A stretch of 64,000 bases of DNA from Multivorans sp965116445 (GTDB lineage: Bacteria; Acidobacteriota; Thermoanaerobaculia; Multivoradales; Multivoraceae). Below, piece after piece: positions 26,005-33,450 of the stretch (positions are counted from its first letter, which is position 1; each line of letters starts with the position of its first letter). A program made the translations under genes and the position numbers. Under the pieces are notes generated by a model, which worked only from the letters and a program-made list of their open reading frames with translations, did no database searches and had not been told where the DNA came from. The stretch is taken from the NCBI GenBank assembly GCA_965116445.1, contig OZ220688.1:186001-250000 (forward strand), read 5' to 3'.

Positions 26005-27594
26005 TGTACAGAAGTGTTTTCCAATCCTGAAATGAGCGTGGGGCGGGTGGGGTAGAGAGGCTTCGATTCCGGTCGGTTCAGGGTTGGTTTCTGGACGCGG
26101 CAGACGGTTCCGTACCGTCTGCCGCCCAAGGGTAGCGCGCTCGGCACGGGGGGTTGGTTCTCGTGGCTCGGCGCCGCGGTCATGGAGTTGGCGGCTGTGG
26201 TGATCGGTGGCATCGTCGCCGCGGTCGGTTCAGGCGCGCCGGCGTCGCCGCGGATCGGACTCCCGGGCGATGAGTTCAAAGAGTCTGGCGCGAGCCCGCT
26301 TCAGAGCGACAGCGGCGTCGAGATCGCTGATGGCCGCGGCCTGGCCTTCGAGAGCGGTGATGGTGACGCCGGGCTTGAGGTGCCGCTCGACGTTCGGCAG
26401 GGACCGGAGCTTCTCGAACGGGGTCGCGACATCCTCGTAGCGGTAGCGCTTCCTGGCCTTGCCCTTGCGGTCCGTGACTTCGGTCGGGAACAGGCAGGGA
26501 CGGTGGAAGTTGAGGAAGGGCGAGAGCGTGTCGCGGGCGAAGGCGTTGACTTCCCGGGCGAAGAGCTTGGGGATGTGCCCGTAGCCAAAGCAGCGGCGGA
26601 TCACGTTGCCGTTCTTGCTCTCGACCAGGGCGTTGTCGTTGCTGCGGCGGGGGCGCGACTTCGTGAAGTCCGGGACGTGGAGCTTCTTCAGCATCTCGAC
26701 CACCTTGTGGTTGATGTACTCCGAGCCGTTGTCGGCGTGGAAGCCCAGCACGTTGAAGGGACAAGCCTTGATGAGCTCCTCCAGCACGGGCACGAGGCAA
26801 CGCTTCGAGATGGCGCGCACCGTCGCCACATGCTCCCACTGCGTCACCTCGTCCACGAGGTTGACGTGGTACACGCCTTTCTCGCCGTCCCGGTCCCCCT
26901 GGTGCACCGTGTCGACGCGCAGGAAGCCCGGCCGACCCTTCGGCCTGGGCTTTCGGCGCTCGCCGATCGAAACCGCGGTGGCTCGGGTCTCCCGGAAGGT
27001 GGTGCGGCGGCGCCGGTAGGTCGTCGACTTGCGCAGGTTGTAGAACTGCCCGTTCGACACCCCGGCCAGACGCTCGAAACGCTCGTCGCCGTACTCCTCG
27101 TGCATCCGCCGCATCACCGCGCGGGTGGCGTGCCCGCACAGTTGGCCCAGCGCCTCGTCGACCTCGGCCAGAAGGCCGATGTCGGCTTTCGTGTACCGCC
27201 GGCGGAAGGCATGAGCCTGCGCGCCCCGGCGGTCCCGGATGCGGCCTGTGTCCAGGTACTGCCGGATCAGCCGCGTCACCTGCGACTCCGACTTGCCGGT
27301 CATCTTCATCAGGTATGCCCGGATCGAGCCTTTGTCGCGTCGCGGCAGCGCGCGGTAGCGGAACTTGACCAGCGTCTCGAGGATGAACGAGTAGGCCGAC
27401 ACGCGGTCGGAAAGAACGAAGTCAACCGCCTCGCTGCCCGACAGGAAACGGCGAACCTCCTCAAGTGTCTGATGTCCGTGGGTCTGGAGAGTCAAAATCA
27501 TCCTCCGATGATCCCCGATCCCAACCGCTCACGCTCACTTCTCGCTGGATTCACCCTCCCCGTTCACGCTCACTTCACGCTGGACAGCACGACA
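26005..27594 (-). mobile_element. Insertion sequence with IS481/IS3-superfamily-like DDE transposase (boundaries approximate)
   Basis: A single transposase gene lies between imperfect inverted ends: left TGTACAG...GTGTTTTCCA...TGAAATGAGCGTG (26005-26040) and, read inward from the right, TGTCGTGCTGTCC...GTGAAGTGAGCGTG (27594-27562). The right end also has a second subterminal copy of TCACGCTCACTTC-CGCTGGA (27529-27549 and 27564-27584). A perfect 12-bp hairpin (arms GCGGCAGACGGT and ACCGTCTGCCGC, 26097-26125) lies between the transposase stop and the left end and may act as a terminator. No target duplication was recognised. Confidence 0.7.
26230..27501 (-). CDS. DDE transposase with rve integrase core
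   Basis: 423 residues. The N-terminal ~150 residues look helical and DNA-binding (YLMKMTGKSESQVTRLIRQY is helix-turn-helix-like). The catalytic core shows Asp in FLRVDTVHQGD, Asp in FHADNGSEYINH and Glu in NDNALVESKNGNV, the DDE triad of the integrase superfamily; the closing LNFHRPCLFPTE is the usual C-terminal block. The frame is intact, so it may be active. Family call between IS481-like and other IS3-superfamily groups is uncertain. Confidence 0.85.
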   Translation of the reverse strand: MILTLQTHGHQTLEEVRRFLSGSEAVDFVLSDRVSAYSFILETLVKFRYRALPRRDKGSIRAYLMKMTGKSESQVTRLIRQYLDTGRIRDRRGAQAHAFRRRYTKADIGLLAEVDEALGQLCGHATRAVMRRMHEEYGDERFERLAGVSNGQFYNLRKSTTYRRRRTTFRETRATAVSIGERRKPRPKGRPGFLRVDTVHQGDRDGEKGVYHVNLVDEVTQWEHVATVRAISKRCLVPVLEELIKACPFNVLGFHADNGSEYINHKVVEMLKKLHVPDFTKSRPRRSNDNALVESKNGNVIRRCFGYGHIPKLFAREVNAFARDTLSPFLNFHRPCLFPTEVTDRKGKARKRYRYEDVATPFEKLRSLPNVERHLKPGVTITALEGQAAAISDLDAAVALKRARARLFELIARESDPRRRRRA

Positions 27595-27620
27595 GATTGC
27601 ATTTTCAAAATGCAATCTGT
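27592..27620. promoter_or_regulatory. Perfect 14-bp palindrome before the DUF4143 ATPase gene
   Basis: Arms ACAGATTGCATTTT (27592-27605) and AAAATGCAATCTGT (27607-27620) are separated by one base. The site is AT-rich against a very GC-rich background and ends 11 bp before the GTG start. It could be an operator, or a transcript hairpin over the start. Its left edge touches the estimated IS end. Confidence 0.6.
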
Positions 27621-27631
27621 ACGATCGGCGC

Positions 27632-28819
27632 GTGATTCCCCGGCATCTCGCACCAACCTTGCTGCGAGCGAGCACGCAGTATCCGGTCGTCTCCGTGACC
27701 GGGCCACGCCAGTCGGGCAAGACGACCCTGTTGCGGCACGTCTTCGAGGGCCACCGCTACGCATCGCTCGAAGCGCCGGACGTGCGCGCGTTCGCACTGT
27801 CGGATCCGCGGGGCTTTCTGTCTCAGTTCCGCGGTCCGGTGATCCTCGATGAGGCACAGCATGCACCGGAACTGTTCTCCTACATCCAGGTCCTGGTGGA
27901 CGAACGACCCGAGCCGGGCGGGTTCATCCTCTCCGGGTCGCACAATTTCCTCCTCATGAGACAGATTGCCCAGAGCCTCGCCGGGCGGGTTCACATCTCG
28001 CACCTGTTGCCGTTCTCGCCTGCCGAGCTGCAAGGCCTTCCCCTGCGTACGCCCGAGGCCATCGGCGACGGCGGGTCCGCCGCGCTGTCGGGCGAGTGGA
28101 CGGAACTCGCCGTTGTGGGAGGCTACCCACCGATCCACGACCGGCGGTTGGTCCCGGCTGAATGGCTCGCCCTCTACTTTCAGACCTATCTGCAGCGGGA
28201 CGTTCGGGCCCTCACGCAGGTTGGTGACCTCGAGGCCTTCCGCCGTTTCGTCCTCCTCTGTGCAGGCCGCGCCGGACAGCTCCTGAATCTCTCGGCCCTC
28301 GGCGCTGACTGCGGGGTGAGCCACGAGACGGCACGTCGATGGCTCTCCGTTCTCGAGGCGAGCTTCGTCGCCTTCCGCCTGCAGCCCCATCACCAGAACT
28401 TCAGAAAGCGCCTCACGAAGAGCCCGAAGCTCTACTTCGTCGACACGGGCCTCCTTTGCTACTTGCTGAACGTCCGGAGCGCTGACGAGCTTGCGGTCCA
28501 CGCGATGCGGGGCGCGGTCTTCGAGAACCTCATCGTGTCCGAACTGCACAAGTCGTGCTACCACGCGGGCCATGAGCCGCGACTGAGCTTCTGGCGCGAC
28601 CATCGGGGCAACGAAGTGGACCTGGTGGCGGAAACGCCGCGCGGCGCTGTTCCCGTCGAGATCAAGTCCGGGGCAACGGTCGCGGCGGACTTCTTCAAGG
28701 GGCTCCGCTATTGGGAGAAGGTTGGAGGTGACGCGGGTCGGGGCATCCTCGTCTACGGCGGCTGCGACAGCCACCGCAGGAGCGGCGTCGCCGTTCGATC
28801 CTGGCGGCGGTGGCCGTAG
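27632..28819 (+). CDS. AAA ATPase with DUF4143 domain
   Basis: 395 residues. The N-terminal AAA_14 domain has Walker A VTGPRQSGKTTLLR (residues about 22-35), Walker B GPVILDEAQHAPELF and sensor GFILSGSHNF. The C-terminal DUF4143 part runs from about residue 200: YLQRDVRAL, a winged-helix-like ALGADCGVSHETARRWLSVLE, then SPKLYFVDTGLLCYLL and the nuclease-like HRGNEVDLVAE...PVEIKSG block with the D...EIK arrangement of PD-(D/E)xK folds. These abundant genes have no settled role; some associate with mobile DNA. GTG start just after a palindrome; no strong ribosome site. Confidence 0.88.
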   Translation: MIPRHLAPTLLRASTQYPVVSVTGPRQSGKTTLLRHVFEGHRYASLEAPDVRAFALSDPRGFLSQFRGPVILDEAQHAPELFSYIQVLVDERPEPGGFILSGSHNFLLMRQIAQSLAGRVHISHLLPFSPAELQGLPLRTPEAIGDGGSAALSGEWTELAVVGGYPPIHDRRLVPAEWLALYFQTYLQRDVRALTQVGDLEAFRRFVLLCAGRAGQLLNLSALGADCGVSHETARRWLSVLEASFVAFRLQPHHQNFRKRLTKSPKLYFVDTGLLCYLLNVRSADELAVHAMRGAVFENLIVSELHKSCYHAGHEPRLSFWRDHRGNEVDLVAETPRGAVPVEIKSGATVAADFFKGLRYWEKVGGDAGRGILVYGGCDSHRRSGVAVRSWRRWP

Positions 28820-28925
28820 CGGCTTTGCGCCGTGGCGCGCGACAGCTCGCGCACTGCCGGCTCGCGAACTCCTCTGCGGTGCGCCGCGGCCTGCGCCGCG
28901 GCGGCGCTACGATTGCGGCCGGCTC

Positions 28926-29669
28926 ATGACTGCTTCCCTTTCCGGTCAGGTGATTCTCGTTACCGGCTCGACCCGCGGTATCGGCCGGGCGACGGTCGAG
29001 GCTGCGGCCGCGCTCGGTGCCACGGTCGCGGTTCATGGGCGGGATCAGGCTCAGGTGGAGGCGGTGTGCCGGGACCTCGGCAGTGACGGCGCGCTGCCGC
29101 TCGCCGCCGACCTCGACGAACCGGAAGACGCGGCCGCGCTGGTCGATCAGGTGGTCGAGCGCTGCGGCCGGATTGACGGTCTCGTGAACAACGCCGGGGG
29201 CGGGCGTCCGGTCGCGTTCCGCGGTCTCGATCTCGACTCGTGGCGGGCGACCCAGCGGGTGAACCTCGAAGCTTCGTTCGCCGCCTCCAGCGCGGCCTAC
29301 CGGGTGATGCGCAAGGCGAAGGGCGGCAGCATCGTCAACATGGCGTCTCTGGCGGCGCACGGCCCGGGCGGATGGATGGGCGCCGACTACGCCGCGTCCA
29401 AGGCCGGCCTGGTCAGTCTCACCCGCAGTCTCGCCCTCGAGGCCGCCCGTTTCGGGGTCCGCTGCAACGCGGTGTCGCCGGGTTTCATCGAAACGGACAT
29501 GACGGGTGAACTCACCGACGACCAGCGGCAGAGGCTGCGCGTGCCGCTGGGACGGCTGGGGACGCCGGCGGAAGTCGCGGCCGTCGTCATGTTCCTGCTG
29601 TCGCCGGAATCGTCCTACGTGACGGGTCAGGTGATCCACGTCAACGGCGGGTTGTCGATGTATGGCTAG
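28926..29669 (+). CDS. SDR-family 3-oxoacyl-ACP reductase-like enzyme (FabG type)
   Basis: 247 residues. Rossmann motif VTGSTRGIGRATVE (TGxxxGIG), NNAG in DGLVNNAGGGRP, catalytic Ser region NMASLAAHGPG, Tyr-x3-Lys as YAASKAG, and the C-terminal SPESSYVTGQVIHVNGGLSM are all classical short-chain dehydrogenase features, with FabG the closest match. It likely reduces a beta-ketoacyl group with NADPH. The ATG at 28926 is chosen because the motif starts nine residues later. Its end overlaps the ketosynthase start by 8 nt, so it should act with that cluster. Confidence 0.85.
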   Translation: MTASLSGQVILVTGSTRGIGRATVEAAAALGATVAVHGRDQAQVEAVCRDLGSDGALPLAADLDEPEDAAALVDQVVERCGRIDGLVNNAGGGRPVAFRGLDLDSWRATQRVNLEASFAASSAAYRVMRKAKGGSIVNMASLAAHGPGGWMGADYAASKAGLVSLTRSLALEAARFGVRCNAVSPGFIETDMTGELTDDQRQRLRVPLGRLGTPAEVAAVVMFLLSPESSYVTGQVIHVNGGLSMYG

Positions 29670-30897
29670 GCGCGTCGCTGTCACCGGCCTCGGCGTTGCC
29701 TGCGCCGTCGGCACGGACGTCGAGACCTTCTGGGACAACCTGGTCGCCGGTCGCGGCGGAGTGGGCAAGCTCCAGTCGCTCGACACGTCGGCGCTCAAGG
29801 TCGGCATCGGCGCGGAGGTCGACGCCGACACGGTGCGCGCCGGGCTGAAGCGGCTGCGCCGCCGCCCCACCGACCGGGCCGTCGATTTGGGGCTCGTCGC
29901 CGCGGCGGACGCGCTCGAGGCGGCAGGTCTGATCGACGGCGCGCCGCCCTACGAGCCACAACCAGTGGCGGTCATCCTGGGCACCGGCGCGGGCTCGGCG
30001 GAGAGCCACACCACGGGCCACCAGCGGTTCCATGAGCGCGGCGTGCGGGGACTGCGGCCGTCGACGGTGCCGCGCTGCATGTACAACTCGATCTCGGCGG
30101 GAATCTCGATCCACTTCAAGCTGACCGGCATCAACTACGTCGTCGTCTCGGCGTGCACGTCGGCGACGAACGCGATCGGCATGGCCTACCGGATGGTGCG
30201 CGACGGGTACGCCGACACGGTGCTCAGCGGCGGCGCGGACGGCTTCTTCGACCCCTTTTACTTCGGAATCTGGAACAACCTGGGCGTCATGTCGCGAAAT
30301 CCCGATCCGGCCCGCGCCTGCCGGCCCTTCGACGCCGACCGCGACGGCACGGTGTTCGGCGAAGGCGCCGGCATGCTGGTTGTCGAGTCGTGGGACCGGG
30401 CTCGCCGCAGGGGCGCGCGCATCCGGGGCGAGGTCGTCGGCTACGGCGAGTCGTCCGACGCCAGCCACCTGACGAGTCCGAGCGCCGAGGGCCAGGCGGT
30501 GGCGATGCGCGCTGCCCTCGAGTCGGCCGGGATCGAACCGGCCGACCTCGGAGCGGTGAACGCACACGGCACCGCCACACGCGCCAACGATCTCTGCGAG
30601 AGCGAGTCGATCCGGGCGGTGCTGGGCGCCGCGGCGGACCGGGTCGCCGTTTCGGCGAACAAGTCCTACTTCGGGCACACGCTGGGGACCTCCGGCGCGA
30701 TCGAGGCGATCGCGGCGCTGCTCGGCATCGAACAGGCGTTGCTGCCGCCGAATCTGAACCTCGAGAACCCCGATCCCGAATGCAACGTGCGGCTTGTGGG
30801 TAGCGAGCCGGAGCGCCTCGAGCGTCCTCTGGTCATGAAGAACAGCTTCGGCTTCGGTGGCAGCAACGGCGTGTTGGTGCTGGGTCCGGGAGAGTAA
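29662..30897 (+). CDS. Beta-ketoacyl-ACP synthase (FabF-like)
   Basis: 411 residues. The thiolase-fold active site is complete: Cys165 in VVSACTSATNAIG, His302 in NAHGTATRANDL, and Lys334/His339 in NKSYFGHTLGTSG. The C-terminal NSFGFGGSNGVLVL block is also typical. The enzyme condenses an acyl chain with malonyl-ACP by decarboxylation. It overlaps the reductase upstream and is followed by an ACP gene after 37 bp, so the cluster can perform elongation and ketoreduction on a dedicated carrier. Dehydratase and enoyl reductase genes are absent here. Confidence 0.9.
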   Translation: MARRVAVTGLGVACAVGTDVETFWDNLVAGRGGVGKLQSLDTSALKVGIGAEVDADTVRAGLKRLRRRPTDRAVDLGLVAAADALEAAGLIDGAPPYEPQPVAVILGTGAGSAESHTTGHQRFHERGVRGLRPSTVPRCMYNSISAGISIHFKLTGINYVVVSACTSATNAIGMAYRMVRDGYADTVLSGGADGFFDPFYFGIWNNLGVMSRNPDPARACRPFDADRDGTVFGEGAGMLVVESWDRARRRGARIRGEVVGYGESSDASHLTSPSAEGQAVAMRAALESAGIEPADLGAVNAHGTATRANDLCESESIRAVLGAAADRVAVSANKSYFGHTLGTSGAIEAIAALLGIEQALLPPNLNLENPDPECNVRLVGSEPERLERPLVMKNSFGFGGSNGVLVLGPGE

Positions 30898-30934
30898 TCC
30901 CGCGGCCGGCCGATCGGCGATAACCTTCCCGCCG

Positions 30935-31189
30935 ATGGACGCTGACGCCCCTTCCGAAATCCTCGGCCGGCTGCGAGACGTGCTGCGCGATAGCGCGGTC
31001 GAGGAGCGGGACTGGGATGCCGTGGCTCCCGAGACGACGATCGAGTCGCTGGGCTTCGACTCCCTGACCATCCTCGACGTGCTCTACGACGTGGAGGAGG
31101 AGTTCGGGATCGCCCTGGAGCCAAAGCAGGTTGTGAAGACCCGGACGGTCGGCGAGATCGTCGGCCTGCTGCAGCAGCACGGAGCCTGA
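30935..31189 (+). CDS. Acyl carrier protein
   Basis: 84 residues, acidic, with the phosphopantetheine site GFDSLTILDVLYDVEEEFGI (Ser43). The helix-2 LDVLYDVEEEFGI and VKTRTVGEIVGLLQ are normal ACP elements. A longer upstream frame is only the end of the ketosynthase in another frame; ATG at 30935 fits the ACP start. Lies between ketosynthase and acyltransferase genes, so it is probably the dedicated carrier of this cluster rather than the housekeeping AcpP. Confidence 0.88.
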   Translation: MDADAPSEILGRLRDVLRDSAVEERDWDAVAPETTIESLGFDSLTILDVLYDVEEEFGIALEPKQVVKTRTVGEIVGLLQQHGA

Positions 31190-31216
31190 CCGCAGCGTCC
31201 TGTCCTGGCAGTCCGG

Positions 31217-32074
31217 GTGCTCCACCTCCTCGAATACTGGGCGGCGCGGCTGGCGCTCTTCGGCGTCGACCTGTTGCCGCCGGCCGCCGCCTCCCGCTGG
31301 GCCGGTTGGCTGGGTTCGCTGTGGTGGACGGCCGACCGGCCGCGGCGACGCGTGGCGATCTCGAACATCCTGCGGGCGGGGATAGCCGGAGATCCGGCGG
31401 AAGCGCGGTTGATCGGGCGGGCCGCTACACGCCACATGGGGACGGTCCTGGTGGAGTCGTTGAAGTCCGCGCTGGTGCTGGACGACCCGGACCGCGTTCG
31501 GGTCCGGATACCGGACGACGTTCAGGCGGTGCTCGAGGATCCGGATCAGGGGTTGATCGTGGTCTCTGGGCACTTCGGCAACTGGGAACTCGCCGGCCAG
31601 TGGCTGTCTCGCTACAAACCGGTCGCGGGGATTTCGCGGCCGATGAACAACCCGCGGGTGCAGGAGTTGACCCTCAGCCGCCGGCCGCGGCACGGCTTCC
31701 GGATGATCCCGAAGTACGACCCGGATCCCGGGCGGTTCATCAAGCTTCTCGGTGACGGCGAGATCCTCGCGTTGCTGGTCGACCAGCACGCCCGCCAGGG
31801 GCTCGACGTGCCCTTCTTCGGACACCCGGCGAAGACCCACACGACCGCCGCGATGCTGCACCTGGTGACCCGGGCGCCGCTATGTTTCGCGACGTGCCGG
31901 CGGGCAGCGCCGATGACGTTCGACCTGACCCTGTCACCGCTGATCGAGCGGCAGCGGAGCGGCGACCGCAGCGCCGACGTGGAGGCGATCCTGCTGACGC
32001 TCAACGGACTCTTGGAAGAGGCGATCCGGCGCGATCCGGACCAGTACCTTTGGGGGCATCGCCGCTGGCGGTAG
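31217..32074 (+). CDS. LpxL/HtrB-type lysophospholipid or lipid A acyltransferase
   Basis: 285 residues. An N-terminal hydrophobic stretch should place it at the inner membrane. The acyltransferase site HFGNWE (His119) and LALLVDQHARQGLDVPFFG, the second conserved block of the lauroyl-transferase family, are present, as is QYLWGHRRWR at the end. It transfers an acyl chain from ACP to a lipid acceptor such as lipid A. GTG start, 27 nt after the ACP stop; the pairing with an ACP suggests it takes the product of this cluster. The acceptor cannot be known from sequence. Confidence 0.85.
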   Translation: MLHLLEYWAARLALFGVDLLPPAAASRWAGWLGSLWWTADRPRRRVAISNILRAGIAGDPAEARLIGRAATRHMGTVLVESLKSALVLDDPDRVRVRIPDDVQAVLEDPDQGLIVVSGHFGNWELAGQWLSRYKPVAGISRPMNNPRVQELTLSRRPRHGFRMIPKYDPDPGRFIKLLGDGEILALLVDQHARQGLDVPFFGHPAKTHTTAAMLHLVTRAPLCFATCRRAAPMTFDLTLSPLIERQRSGDRSADVEAILLTLNGLLEEAIRRDPDQYLWGHRRWR

Positions 32075-32077
32075 CAG

Positions 32078-33421
32078 CTAGTCCACGCTGCGCAGGAACT
32101 CCAGGACTGCCCGGTTCCACTGGCGCGGCTGGTAGAAGTACGGCGAGTGGCCGGCGCCCGGGATCTCGACGACACGGACGTTCGGCAGAAGGTTGGCGAT
32201 CGTGCGGATCGACCGCGGCCTGAACAGGGGATCTTCCGAGCCGACGACCATGAGTACGGGCATGGTCAGTTCCGCGGCGCGCGGCGCGTAGTCGACGCCG
32301 AAGAGCATCGCGCCGATGTCCGTCGGGCGCTCTCCGTTGAGGCTGCTGATCTGGCCGTAGAGGAGGGACCGCATGGGATCCTCGTCGAGACGACCATCCG
32401 CCCGTGCCTGCTCGCCTTCGGCCCGCGCTTCGCCTGACCGCAGACGCTCGTAGTCGAGGCGGACCTCGTCGGTGACGAACCCGCCGGTCGTGTCGGCAAG
32501 GATGACCGACCGCACCCGGTCCGGGTGGTCCAGCGCGAAGCGTACGGTTGTCCAGCCGCCCATCGACTGACCGGCGAGGTGGGCGCTGTCGATCTCCAAA
32601 TGGTCGAGGAGAGCCAGCAGGTCCGCCGCGAAGGCCTCGGCGTTGTGTCGTCCGGCGTGATCCGTCGAGTTGCCGAACGAACGTTGATCCCAGGTGATGA
32701 CCTTGTAGCGCCGGGAGAAGAAGGCCACCTGTTCGAACCAGATGGCGTGGTTGCCGCCCGCGCCGTGGCTCAGGACCAGGGGTTCGCCTTCGCCTGTGAC
32801 CTCGTAGTAGATCGTCTCCTCGGTCGTGGCCTCGCCGCCGCCCGCGGGCACCTGGATCCTGCCGCCGACGGGACTTGGCGCTGTGTTTCGGTCACGGCTT
32901 CGGCTGCTTCTTGAGCGTTCCATCTGCTCCCTGCGTGCTTGCTGCTGATTCGAGCGACGCCTTTGCGCGATGCACTCGATCTCGACCGAGGCGCCGAGAG
33001 CCAGCGTCGGCGATTCGATCGTTGCACGGGCCGGCGGACTGTCGCCGAAGACTGCGACGTAGGCCACGTTCATGTCGTTGAAGCTGCCCATGTCCGTGAT
33101 GTAGACCGTGCACTTCGCGACGTGGGCCAGATCCGAGCCGGCATCTTCGAGGATCGTCTCGATGTTCCGGAGCGCCTGCGTGGTCTGCGGCCCGATGCCG
33201 CCGGGCGCCAGGTCGAAGCTCTGACCGACCGTGCCGAGCGTCCCGGCGACGAAGATCAGATCGCCGACCCGCGTGGCGTGGGAGAAGGCTTCCAGCCGCG
33301 GCAGATCGTCGGTGTTGATGCGTGGCGGCTGGGCCGGTACGGACGAGGCGGCGCCCAGAGCGAGAACGAAAAAGAGCGGGAGGCAGACCGGACGACGGAT
33401 GGGTCGGTGGACCATGGGCAT
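32078..33421 (-). CDS. Exported fusion of a RidA-like domain and an alpha/beta hydrolase
   Basis: 447 residues. A signal peptide (PVCLPLFFVLALGAASSVPA) precedes a RidA/YjgF domain (about residues 30-145): RVGDLIFVAGTLG, QTTQALRNIETILEDAG, CTVYITDMGSFNDMNVAYVA, ARATIESPTLALGASVEIEC. A charged linker rich in Arg/Ser/Gln (about 150-185) leads into an alpha/beta hydrolase: HG-type SHGAGGNHAIW oxyanion region, nucleophile Ser286 in LAGQSMGGW, VVGSEDPLF (acid) and PGAGHSPYFY (His). Cytosolic RidA proteins deaminate reactive enamines; an exported one fused to a hydrolase is unusual. ATG at 33421 with a GGAGGG ribosome site. Divergent from the TonB receptor 29 bp away. Confidence 0.82.
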   Translation of the reverse strand: MPMVHRPIRRPVCLPLFFVLALGAASSVPAQPPRINTDDLPRLEAFSHATRVGDLIFVAGTLGTVGQSFDLAPGGIGPQTTQALRNIETILEDAGSDLAHVAKCTVYITDMGSFNDMNVAYVAVFGDSPPARATIESPTLALGASVEIECIAQRRRSNQQQARREQMERSRSSRSRDRNTAPSPVGGRIQVPAGGGEATTEETIYYEVTGEGEPLVLSHGAGGNHAIWFEQVAFFSRRYKVITWDQRSFGNSTDHAGRHNAEAFAADLLALLDHLEIDSAHLAGQSMGGWTTVRFALDHPDRVRSVILADTTGGFVTDEVRLDYERLRSGEARAEGEQARADGRLDEDPMRSLLYGQISSLNGERPTDIGAMLFGVDYAPRAAELTMPVLMVVGSEDPLFRPRSIRTIANLLPNVRVVEIPGAGHSPYFYQPRQWNRAVLEFLRSVD

Positions 33422-33450
33422 AGACCCTCCAGCGGGGTTAGAGTGGCTGA

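Noticed and set aside
26097..26125. Hairpin GCGGCAGACGGT/ACCGTCTGCCGC as a member of the structured repeat family
   Set aside because: It lacks CACTGGGTG and the CCGGCATCCG core, and lies inside the IS; kept only as a possible IS terminator.
26182..27852. 556-codon plus-strand frame over the IS
   Set aside because: Antisense to the DDE transposase; no recognisable domain.
28860..28925. GC-rich tandem TGCGCCGCGGC run before the reductase gene
   Set aside because: Short imperfect repeat typical of this base composition; no stable structure or function could be supported.
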